A stretch of DNA of 64,000 nucleotides, from contig MU394109.1 in assembly GCA_022578605.1 (NCBI GenBank), positions 124,001-188,000 of the forward strand. Direction: 5' to 3'. Each line of letters opens with the position of its first letter. The stretch's first letter is position 1. The position numbers and the translations under genes were made by a program. This document shows positions 1-9,358 of this stretch, piece after piece. Source of the stretch: Camillea tinctor (Eukaryota; Ascomycota; Sordariomycetes; Xylariales; Xylariaceae). The notes beneath the pieces are model-generated. The model was given only the letters and a program-made list of their open reading frames with translations, was not told the origin of the DNA and did no database searches.

Positions 1-512
1 TCGTTTCTTCTATTTCGCGTCATTACAATCAATCCGTAGCAAGGATTCGACGGTTAGTTTCTGCCTCCAGCTCGAAACAACCTGTCTCAAGGGTTGCGCC
101 TCCTCAACCTATAGAGATGACAGGGAACCAATCGTCCAATACCGCCTCGCCACCTAGTACACAGTCCGCGGTGCCTCCACCCAATGCGCATGAACCAGGA
201 AAGCCCATCTCACTTTACCCTTCCGCAATCCTGGCCTCTGCCATGGTAGCTAGAGGTGAGATCGGATTCTTGATATCTGCCGTCGCTGAAAGCAATGGTG
301 TGTTTAGGCTGCCAGGAGAGGAATCCTCGGACGTGTCGCAACTCTTCCTTATCGTGACATGGGCTATTGTTCTGTGCACGATAGTTGGTCCGCTGTGCGT
401 GGGTATGCTTGTGAACAGGCTCAAGAGACTTGAGAAATCCACTGAACCGTACCGAGGAGCAAAGGACGTCCTTGGAGTTTGGGGAGTGAGCGAAACGCGT
501 AACTACTGCTGA
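1..512 (+). CDS. Cation/proton antiporter, C-terminal part (5' end outside window)
   Basis: The frame is open from the first bases of the window to a TGA at 510-512, so this is the 3' end of a larger gene. The visible ~170 residues have a polar, Ser/Pro-rich loop followed by a membrane helix containing ARGEIGFLI, then a short loop and a last helix (about residues LFLIVTWAIVLCTIVGPLCV) followed by a basic tail. The ARGEIGFLI-type helix and the final hydrophobic span are what I know from fungal members of the CPA family of Na+(K+)/H+ exchangers, which exchange monovalent cations for protons across a membrane. Membrane location (plasma or endosomal) cannot be told from this fragment. An internal ATG at 117 is not the start, because coding continues upstream of it. 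The family call is from recognition of the motif, not from an alignment. Confidence 0.7.
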   Translation, partial: VSSISRHYNQSVARIRRLVSASSSKQPVSRVAPPQPIEMTGNQSSNTASPPSTQSAVPPPNAHEPGKPISLYPSAILASAMVARGEIGFLISAVAESNGVFRLPGEESSDVSQLFLIVTWAIVLCTIVGPLCVGMLVNRLKRLEKSTEPYRGAKDVLGVWGVSETRNYC

Positions 513-1012
513 AATAGGTGATAAGGGATATCTGTCAAGGTACAGGTCCTCCCATCAGAGATAAACGTTCACCCAATTAAGCAATCCCATAACCTCAATT
601 CAACAACTACTAGTGATTTCTTCCAAGTTATCGATACGCCCTCACTAGAATTGAATAAAGATACACGCAGTCTAGGGGCGTGTATACCCATGGACAAAGG
701 CGGGGTCCAAACCGGATGCGATGCAATGGGGTCAGGTTAAAAGGTAAGGAAATCCTTTGTGCAATATCTATACCGCATTATCATACAAGGACTGAAAGAA
801 TTATGGTTTACGAATATGCACAATAAAAGATCTGTGACCCGGGATAAATATCTCTCTGTTCATCCAGAGGTCACAATTCGATTTCTAGGGTCATAATATA
901 TAGTAACGACCCAAAGTCAAGGATAGGAAATTGACCGCAAGAGGACCCATCTTACAGAAGAGACAAACACTAGTTTACACAACACCACCCCCCTAGGAAA
1001 GGTAACGACCAA
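513..1012. other. Intergenic region, no gene seen
   Basis: About 500 bases between the antiporter stop and the next start. It carries stops in all frames and no recognisable RNA gene. It must contain the antiporter 3' UTR and the promoter of the downstream gene. Confidence 0.6.
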
Positions 1013-2822
1013 ATGGCGGGAGGATCGGCAGAAAAAACGTATGACAATTTGAAAAATAGTAACTCACGATGGCGCACTCGGAGGGCTATAAACAAAGAAA
1101 CGAAGATAAATAAGGCCCGTGACAGATACAATGTTCTGCTCTACGTGAAAGGACTCAGGCTAGTTCCAAACGATGATGGTGGGGGTGGCAGCACCGCTTC
1201 TCAAGGAGGTACAGGAACAAAAGGAGGGAAGGGAGGGAAGGGAGGGAAAGGGAAAGGAGATGATGACGATAAAACAGATTCGGAAAAGCTAAGCACCAAG
1301 GGTGGATTGCTCAAGATTGTGACAAAGGATGGAAAAAATATTTGCGACGAGCTCTGCAACCTTGGTGAGTACTTTTAGAGTCGTGTAATACCCTTCCGTG
1401 GCCTGTCTCGGGAGTCGAATTCGTCTATCGCAGCTAGGCGTATGAGTTTTCTTTCCACCCTCGAGACATAAGAGGGAAGAGTAACAGAATAACTTTATAT
1501 GGAAATTACTAACTCCCAATATCACAGTGCATGACAGCAGGAAAATATCGAGAGATTACGAGGTCAGCGGCGGAACAACGACAAGAGTGACACTGAGGGG
1601 CAACGTAGACGCCGGCACTCTCATTCGCGAGATGGACGAGCTCATTGACCTAGCAGCCACTTACTATTCCGATCCTGATGACCTAAGAGACTGGATGAGA
1701 GAAGCCTTTGAAAGGAGGTTCCGCGGATCCGCGTTCGATAACGACGCAACACACCGCGCGAAACTGGATCGCACCCTCGGCTGGACCGAAGATTGGGCCC
1801 AGGCTCGCTATCGGTTCTTTAACCACTATTTGCGCGACGAGCCATGGTGGTGTGTTGAATACCTAGAAGAAGAACAGCGAATTGCCGGCCAGGGTGCCGA
1901 CCACATCTTGCACGATGCAGACCTCACGGGGGACAGCGCTATTATCGAGTCGAAATGGTTTAGAGATAGAGATCAGCTATTATACCAACGCACCTACAGA
2001 ATGTCCATCCATGACGGAGCCATTCTTCGTAAGTTTGATTCTCCTTCATCAGGAACATGATTTTGAGAGAACAGAAATAAGTGAAAACAGTTTTTGTGTC
2101 GTACATTATCCCAGGCTGACTCTCCCTCTCCTTTCTTTCCAAAACATCACAGGCCGAGTCATAGAGCGCACGAACGCAGCTGGTCTAAGAAGTTTTTTCG
2201 AATGGTCGGTTGGAGTCGTGAATCGATACGTCGACTGGCGGACAGAGCTTTGCCGGTGTATAGGTGAGTAATATTGAGAGAGCCATTTGTTTTCCCTTCT
2301 TGGCCCGTCTCGAGAGCCAACCGCATATTGATGTTAGGCTTAAGAGTTTTTCATTCCCGAAACAGTAGCAAGAGTAAAAAATTTCCTCAAATACGGCAAC
2401 TACTAACTTCCCATGTTATAGTGCGAACAGCGCGGACGACCATGACCCACGAGCAGAGGAATGTTCACACTGTACAATATAGAACGAATATGGATAGGTT
2501 GATGGAAGGATGGCGGCCCCGCGTCCAGCACGTAGACAATGCACTCGACGACTTCAGTAGACTTCTGGTTGCTGTAGGCAAACAAGCCAATACTAACGGA
2601 AAGATCAGCCTCAACAAATATAACGCCATGCGCAATCGCTTTAACATACTGAAACATCGAATCAACCACTTCGACGTTCGTGACCCAGCCTTTGCCACTT
2701 TCAGATTTTGGCGCGAAGATACGATGAATTGGCCTCAGGAGCGGGAGCAACCCGGACCCTTGAATCTCAGGTTTGCAATCGTGCCTCCCCAGGTGATGAT
2801 GGCGAATATGAGACTTTCTTGA
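1013..2822 (+). CDS. Orphan four-exon gene, hypothetical protein (454 aa)
   Basis: Model join(1013..1364,1528..2028,2153..2263,2422..2822), 1365 nt. Each intron starts GTGAGT or GTAAGT and ends CAG or TAG. All three introns fall after the first base of a codon (phase 1) and the frame is kept through all four exons, which supports the model. Introns 1 and 3 have TACTAAC branch sites. I do not recognise the product. Exon 1 is basic and ends in a Gly/Lys repeat followed by an acidic Asp run (about residues 55-90). Exons 2-4 are charged and mostly helical-looking, with several Trp-rich stretches, no signal peptide and no membrane span. Introns 1 and 3 are related to each other and to one intron of the neighbouring transcription factor. 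A function should not be assigned; orphan or lineage-restricted status is an inference from not recognising it. Confidence 0.75.
1220..1262 (+). repeat. GGGAAGGGA minisatellite in coding sequence
   Basis: A purine-only tract of short GGAGGGAAG-type units in exon 1 of the orphan gene. It encodes alternating Gly-Gly-Lys and is followed by an Asp run. Slippage at such a tract would change protein length in steps of three residues. Confidence 0.7.
1365..1527 (+). repeat. Introner-like element A (intron 1 of the orphan gene)
   Basis: 163-nt intron, GTGAGT to CAG. Shared blocks with elements B (2264-2421) and C (5391-5583): an early AGTCGT block, GTCTCGGGAGTC, GCTAGGC..ATGAGTTTT, CCTCGAGAC, and the ending ACTACTAACTCCC before the acceptor. 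GTCTCGGGAG and CCTCGAGAC can pair as a hairpin. It splits a codon after base 1, and the downstream exon begins TGC. Confidence 0.8.
2264..2421 (+). repeat. Introner-like element B (intron 3 of the orphan gene)
   Basis: 158-nt intron, GTGAGT to TAG. It shares the TTTGTTTTCCCTTC, GGCCCGTCTCGAGAGCC, TTAGGCTTAAGAGTTTT and GGCAACTACTAACTTCC blocks with elements A and C in the same order and at similar spacing. Phase 1; downstream exon begins TGC. Confidence 0.8.
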
Positions 2823-4131
2823 TTGTGGTGTTCCTCTATTCCGGAACCCTCTATCAGCAAGTGGCCGTGCCAGTGCAGAAGGGCCAGAAGAAAGAGGAGA
2901 AGGAGGGAGAAGGAGGGATGCTCTTATGGCTCTTCCGTCTTCTCCTTCTCCGTAGTTGGAAAAAGGAATGTCTTTGCTTGTTATATCGTTTCCCTTTTTA
3001 AGTTTGATATACCTACCGGCCTAAGTCACTCATTATATGTGGAGGAATCAAAATTACAATACTATATTAGTTAGCTGTTTTTTTTTTAAATATACATGTT
3101 AATTTCTATTTTTATTTCCTTTCTTTATTCATGTACTGTATTATTATATATGGAAATCGTGGAATTATATTATAATATGTCCGCGTTTTGTATACTTTGC
3201 TAAAGTTATTGGTCCTCATACGTTGTGTACGTAAGCGCTCAGTCGGTCGGTAAAACCCCCTTTTCTTGTCTGGGAATCTTGATCACAACAGGACTCGTAA
3301 AACAAAGGAGAAGTAGATGGCACAAGCACGTCGTGAGTAATGTTATCAGACCGCATGCGGTTCGAAGTCGGAGCCACAAAGGCCTTAAACGCTCAACATG
3401 ATGGACAACAAAATTATTCTAGTTTTTACATTAGGATGTTAGGCCAACCCCCTTTATTACGGGATATGATTGTATTTTAAGAAACACCAGATAAGTTTTA
3501 ATTTAAGTTACCTGGGGAGGTAGTGGTTATTATTAATGATCAAAATATATCTGTCTATTTTCTAGATTTGTAGGTGCCATAGCTAAAAAACATTAAAAAT
3601 GCCATATGCCTACCTAAATATCATGGCCATAATAAATTGGCCTCTTAAACCGACAGTTGCCAAGATAATTCGCAAGTGAGATCTGAGTACCATCTAATAT
3701 ATAGATGTAATTTCACCCTTAAATCCCTTAGTTACTCACTCGCCTTGCTAGAACGCAGGAGAAGAAGTGCGGCGTGGCGGCGGGGCTATAGCCCAACTCA
3801 GCAAATCACGTATTCTAATATCATCAACGCTGCGGCGCAGCCCCAAGAGCACCCTAACTTCGTTATTTCCCGGATGCTATTTATATCTCTAGATTCTGAT
3901 CCATCGCTTTCTCTAGGTACATATATCTGTATTTAACATGTCTACGCAGTGTGATTATATCAACCCAAAAGCGCAATCCGGGATCCGCAATCCTTATTCA
4001 TACATCTGAGACTTGAACCCGAGGGAAATAAAGACGAGTTCTCACTAGCTTGATCGGATTCTTGATCCTAGAGGCTCCTCGGGCTACATACATTGCCATT
4101 AAAGAAGTCTCACGAATAAGCACCGAGTCTG
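2823..4131. other. Intergenic, AT-rich, no gene seen
   Basis: AT-rich non-coding sequence between the orphan gene and the regulator. The open frames here (for example 3676-3936) are short, lack family features and have AT-driven composition. No transposon ends or RNA gene were recognised. Confidence 0.55.
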
Positions 4132-6206
4132 ATGGCTCGAAAGGGTAATCGCAAGGTTAGGACGGGGTGTTTGACCTGCAAGTATGTTGGCTCATGCCCC
4201 AAACCCTTTTCTGGGATAACGAGAAATAGGAACTAACACACATAAAATAGGATTCGTAAAGTTAAGTGCGGTGCGTATTCCCAGAACATTCTGGGGTCCC
4301 TGCGTGGGTTGATGTAGAGAGTACACTTCCCGTTGTAGCCCAGCTGTGAACATATCTTGCTCCAACACAAGACCTAATCGTCACAAAACCCCCCAAAACA
4401 CGAGAAGGGTGTAGAGCTGGTGGAAATTTCCCAAATTATCTACTAACCCCTTTCTCCCCCACCACCAGACGAAGGCAAACCCGCTTGCCACCGCTGCGTC
4501 AGCACCGGCCGCAAGTGCGACGGCTACGCCGCGGCCGCGACCCCCGCGCTACGGTGGCATCGACCGCGCTCGCACCTCGCGGGCGTCGGAGCCCGGAGCC
4601 TGCAGTTCTTCTGGGAGGTGGCCGCGCCGGGGATGTCGGGGCCGACGGACCCGTACTTCTGGACGCGGCTGGTGCTGCAGTTCGGCAGCTTCGAGCCCGC
4701 GGTGCGGCACGCGCTCGTCGCCGTCAGCGCGCTGTACGAGCGCCTCCTGCTACGAGGTGTGGCGGTGGAGGAGAAGGATGGTGGCGGGAGCGTCGCCCTG
4801 GGCCACTACAACGCGGCGATCCGCGAGCTGCGCAAGGCGGACAGCGCGCCCCTCGCGCTGCTCGTGTGCGTTTTGTTCATTTGTGTTGAGTTCTTGAGGG
4901 GCGACCGGGAGCGCGCGGGTATGTTGGCCTCCCTGCAGTGGCTTATTACTATCACCACACGATCTCGAGGAAACGTAAAGCGAAAAGCTAATTCCCTCCT
5001 AACCCCTCCTATTTCTTTTTATTTTATTTTTTTCCCCCCTCAAATTTCTTTCTAACTTCTTACCAGTCCAGCACTGCCACCACGGCGTCCGCCTCCTCGA
5101 ATCCGTCGCCCCCGCGTACGCCTGGACGCGCGAGTTCCTCGCGCCGCTCTTCCGGCGGCTCACCCTCTTCCCGTTCTTCTTCGGCCGCGGGCGCAGCAGC
5201 TTCCCCGCGCTGGCCGGCGCCGCGGACGCGGTCCCGCCCGCCTTCGCCGGCGTCGCCGACGCCCAGTCGCACGCGGACAACCTCCTGCGCCGCGCCGTGC
5301 GGCTGCTCCGGCGGGCGGACCCGTACCGTCTTGGGGGGCAGGACGCGCTCGATACTCTGCTGCTGCGCGAGCGCGACGAGATCAGGGCTAGTGAGTTAAT
5401 TTTCGGAGTCGTTTGTTCCTGCCCCCCACCCCCCCCCCCCCCCCCCCGGCTTGGGAGTCAAAACTGTGCTTATCATAGCTAGCCACATGAGTTTGTACGA
5501 GTTTTGGCTCCCGAGATAAGGCCTCTAAAGAATAAAAAATAAGCAATTCTCATTATGGCAACTACTGACTCCTGGTGTTGTAGTGCTGCACGCGTGGGAA
5601 CAGGCGGCCGCGGCCTTCCAGTGGGGACAGCCGGAAAGTGCCCGCGATGAGACCGTATGCAATATCCTGATGCGCGTCGAGATCGCGCGTGTGTGGACGG
5701 AGGCCGCGCTCGAGCGCTCCGAGATGGTGTATGATCGGTATATTGAGCGCTTCCGGTGGCTCGTCGACGAGGCGGCGAAGCTGGCACCGCGCCACAGCCC
5801 GGTGTTCACCTTCGAGATGGCGTTTGTGCCGTCGTTGTTCTTCATCGTGATCAAGTGCCGAGACCTGGACACGCGGCTCCTGGCGCTGTCGCTGGTGAAG
5901 AAGCTCGGGGCGAGGAAGGAGACACTGTGGGAGTTGCCGACGGTGTATGCGACGGGGAAGCTTATCATTGAGCTGGAACATGGCTTGCTGCTGGATGGGG
6001 CAGGCCGGATGTGCACTGTAGCTAGCTGTCCTGGCTTGCCCGCGGATGAGATGAGGGTGCGGGAGACGACCACGGATCCTGAGCTCCGGAAGAGGACCAA
6101 TCCGACTACCGGGGCGGAAGAATTTGGAAGGACGTTGGGTCTCTTTATGAAGACGGCTGACGGCGATATTTACCTACGTAGCGAGTTTATTGTCGAGACG
6201 CTGTAA
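4132..6206 (+). CDS. Zn2Cys6 transcription factor (488 aa)
   Basis: Model join(4132..4181,4251..4270,4469..4918,5067..5390,5584..6206), 1467 nt, with all introns GT-AG. The first 40 residues form a textbook binuclear zinc cluster, CX2CX6CX6CX2CX6C (Cys13, 16, 23, 30, 33, 40), split over three small exons. Joining those exons is what makes the cluster complete, so the 20-nt exon 2 is well supported. The rest resembles the fungal activator architecture: a VRHALVAVSALYE-type helix, then REFLAPLFRRL, and a C-terminal block with no DNA-binding features. Such proteins bind CGG-type sites in the nucleus; targets are unknown. The region between cluster and activator domain is short, and I see no coiled-coil linker. 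Exons 3 and 4 are strikingly GC-rich and high in G/C third positions compared with exon 5 and the flanks. Intron 4 is an introner-like element. Confidence 0.9.
5391..5583 (+). repeat. Introner-like element C with poly-C run (intron 4 of the Zn2Cys6 gene)
   Basis: 193-nt intron, GTGAGT to TAG. It shares the AGTCGTTTGTTCC, GGGAGTCA, GCTAGCC..ATGAGTTT, GGCTCCCGAGA and GGCAACTACTGACTCC blocks with introns 1 and 3 of the orphan gene 3 kb upstream. CTTGGGAGTCA and TGGCTCCCGAG are nearly self-complementary. It carries a run of 19 C at 5429-5447. Phase 1; downstream exon begins TGC. Confidence 0.8.
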
Positions 6207-6722
6207 CACTCAGGCATGATTCCCACTCGTATTAAAAATAAGGGGTAGTGCAATAGTGCGTAAACAGACAGATAAATATTGGCATGAAGTGAATTTAGCG
6301 ATCTATGAGGCTAGGGAGAACGTAAGGAATATTAACAATCAAAGTAAGAACTATAATATAGATGTATTTATAAGTCTATTCCAAAATACAGGCGTAATAC
6401 CTACAATACGTAATGTCAAACTATTGATCGTAGCATTATAAAGCCTACCAAGGATTGCTAACTTGTGGACGGGCTCAACTAACTCATGGGGAAGAGATGG
6501 GTTTGACAAAAGATAGAACTCTCATTGGCGAGTAAAATTTGACGTACACGAAAGTTATAAAAACAGATGAATAGAAAAGAAGAATAACTAAATCAGTAAC
6601 TTTTGATTGGTAGGTTCAGTGAGCACGATTTGTACGAAGCATTAGCGATACTCTTAAGCAAGGTAATCGTATTTTAGGCCCCGAACACCATATTCTGTCT
6701 TCGACCCCAGAAACCGAACCCA
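6207..6722. other. Intergenic between convergent genes, no gene seen
   Basis: AT-rich stretch between the ends of the Zn2Cys6 gene and the minus-strand secreted-protein gene. A 61-codon open frame at 6256-6441 has no start context or recognisable similarity and is left uncalled. The two 3' UTRs must lie here. Confidence 0.55.
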
Positions 6723-7429
6723 CTACTCGTTGTAGCGACCCTCTCCAGCGTCCTCGTAAGCAATCTCAACGACCATGTAATCAGTGGTAATAACGCTGGT
6801 TCCTACAGGAGAAAAATTACGTTAGTTCATCTTCACCGTACAGAAGTAACAGGGAAAGGGGTTTCAAGTTCCTCTCGACGTACCATCAGACCATTTCACC
6901 TGCCAGCTCTGGTCCTGCCCGGGGAAGGCAAGCCACTGGCCGTCGCCGTTGTTGGTCACTTTGCCCTCAGTCATGCGGAAAGTGTCGTAAGCAACAATCT
7001 GGCCGTCGCCGGGGTCGGCGCTACCGGGGCTGACCATATCGACAAAGGTCATCAGGCCCGGGGGGCCCTTGAGCCCGAGCGAGTGGTCGACGATGCCGAC
7101 GGGGTACGTGTGCAGCTCCTTCAGGCCCTCCTTGCTGCTGTCCGTCTGGTAGACTCGCACGGGGGAGGTGTCGTCTCCCTCGAAGATCCCGAGGGTTTCC
7201 CCGTTCATAGCGAGGTACTTGCCATCGAGGTCTGCGTTCGGACTAGAAACATATGTTAGAAGCTACTAGGTGAGAGGAACTTTGGGGGAAATGGGGTTGG
7301 CCCTTACGAGGTTAGCTTGAGCTTGAAAAGGTCAAGGCCGCCGTTGCTCTCCTGTCTGCTGGTGAGAGGAGCAGCCGCAACAGATGTGGCGACAAGGCCG
7401 ATGGAGAGAATGTTGTGGAACCACTTCAT
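6723..7429 (-). CDS. Small secreted protein (186 aa)
   Basis: Model complement(join(6723..6802,6884..7242,7308..7429)), 561 nt, with two GT-AG introns and a continuous frame. The start at 7429 gives a clear signal peptide: MKWFHNILSIGL, a hydrophobic core, and a likely cleavage after VAAA or AAP near residue 20, followed by a short SRQ-containing propeptide-like stretch. The mature part is about 160 residues, rich in Gly, Asp and beta-type sequence, with no Cys pairs and no membrane anchor. Its pattern (KYLAMNGETLGIFEG, then ..VSPGSADPGDGQ..) resembles all-beta fungal secreted proteins of unknown function. I do not recognise a catalytic motif. It could be a cell-wall or effector-like protein; that is inference from size and secretion only. 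Confidence 0.8.
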
Positions 7430-9358
7430 GATGATGAGTTTTTAGGATTAAACAGTGTGAGTAGAAACAATATTCAGTGTTGACAATTGTGGTTTTGGTT
7501 TTTCAAGTTGGTAAGAGACAAGTGTAGGAGGAGTCGTGGTAGATTTAAATGTGTGTGAGGTTGAAAGTGGGTAGAGGATTGTGGAATGGATCAGGGGCGA
7601 GGAAACCGGAGATTTTATCATCGACACGAGGTTAGATGTCGATGGCAATTCTAGACAATGAATGATCTCGATATTACCTAAGGGTTAAATTTGAATCCTA
7701 CCTTCTTTGTTACCTCTCTTTTTTTTCTTTTCCTTTTTTCCTTCCTCGCGTTATGATGGTATGATTGGGGGAAGGAAACACATGTACGTACATGCACACG
7801 CACATGTGAATGGAGGTTGGGTGCCTTACGATATGGTAACTTACACCAATATCCACACCACACACTTTTAGCCCCTTTTTTTATCATCACCCATTTTTAA
7901 CCTATACATGTATGTATTCACTTGGATCACATAGGGATACGTTCCAACCATGGGTACTTTTTTACACGTGTCCATTATAGGAAGTAACCTACGACTTGGC
8001 ACTCAGCTCAGGATCTTCTCATAGGCTATCTCTCCTGAAAAAGAAACAATAACAAAGTAACACACTTCTTACAAGGTTACACGCCTAAGTCCTATATTTA
8101 TTACTCACTATCCAACACTGGTAATCAATGTCACTTTACGATTAGATGCGGTGGTGAGAAAAGGGTCAAGGGGCATCTTTTCAATATCATTGAAGCAGAA
8201 AATCAATGGATATGTGCTAATTTTAGAGATCCCCAGGGGTTTCCCCCACCCCCAGAAAGATAACTCGGAAGCGAGATCAGTTCCCTGGGTTCCCCAGAAG
8301 AATCCCTGGAGGCACTTCAGCCGTAGGCTAAAATCAATGGACGAACGCCAAGACGACACAAGCCAATTTATACGGGGGTTTATAAGACAACCAGACCAGG
8401 TAACCATCATCTAAGGGTAGGTGTCATCGCCAGTCTATAATCGTCATTATTGCATCTTTATATTAAATCTTTTCTTCGATTTTCTTCTTTCATTTCTATA
8501 CTCCGCTGCTATCCGGTACAACCTTGCACCAGTCCGATTGATGATACTATTCGCTAGTGATGACCGCGGAGTCGGACGATGTAGTACCACTCAACCGAAT
8601 CTTGACATAGACGGGGAACACCAACTACTATAGTTCTGTGATTTGACTACCTAGTTTTAGGTGTTTTCATGTCGTCACTTTGAGGTTGCATCTCCCTCCT
8701 AGAATGACCGGCAGTCTAAATTAGGTCAACCACCCTCTGAGGGCTTGAGACGCATTCATCACCCGATCTCCCCGAGGTCCTGGGCAAGTTATTTCGGGCT
8801 TCAGATTTGATCGTGACGGATCGAATGGTTTCCGGGTTTTGTCTCACATCGCTGCCCGCAAGTCTGCTCCGTTGCTCGAAAAGGTGTAGGTTATAGTAAA
8901 TATGGTTTCCGTATTCTTGGACGTCCGGTGGTACCCGATACGTATGCCATCGAGATTCTGCCTTACATGTTCTAGCATGAAGCATTCACTGAAGAGAAAA
9001 AGAGAAACGAAGGAGGAATACGGGTGTGGAGATTGTATGTCTCATAGCACTAACTAGACAGCTCATTAAGGAGTCACTAGGTACTATGTACGGTCTGGGT
9101 GAAACCTACCTACTTACAAAGTATGACTTGGTTTAACACTTACACTGGAATGTAAACGCCGAGCGCGTGCCGACTCGGCCTCATCATGACTTAGTTGTCA
9201 ACAAGACATAAGGATATTGTTTGTCTGCCCTCGCTGTTATTCCTCGTATCATGTTCTACCATGAGAGTCTGTCCGAAGTACTTGCTTGGTTGTCTCCTTG
9301 CTTTCAACGAAGTGAGTGACGCTCAACCTGTCTTGGTGGCCATGTCCCAGGTATCACC
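7430..9358. other. Intergenic between divergent genes, no gene seen
   Basis: About 1.9 kb between divergently transcribed genes. Open frames at 8108-8414 and 8716-8985 overlap each other on both strands or have no family features. The promoter of the secreted-protein gene is at the left edge and that of the membrane-associated gene at the right. Confidence 0.5.

Noticed and set aside
215..442. Minus-strand frame opposite the antiporter
   Set aside because: It is the reverse shadow of a real coding region and has no protein features.
4012..4024. Sequence resembling a tRNA T arm (GACTTGAACCCGAGG)
   Set aside because: No matching acceptor, D or anticodon arms on either strand nearby.
6256..6441. 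61-codon frame downstream of the Zn2Cys6 gene
   Set aside because: AT-rich and short with an alternative start codon; no family features or splice context.
8108..8414. Overlapping frames on both strands
   Set aside because: Neither has recognisable features, good start context or codon bias; treated as non-coding.
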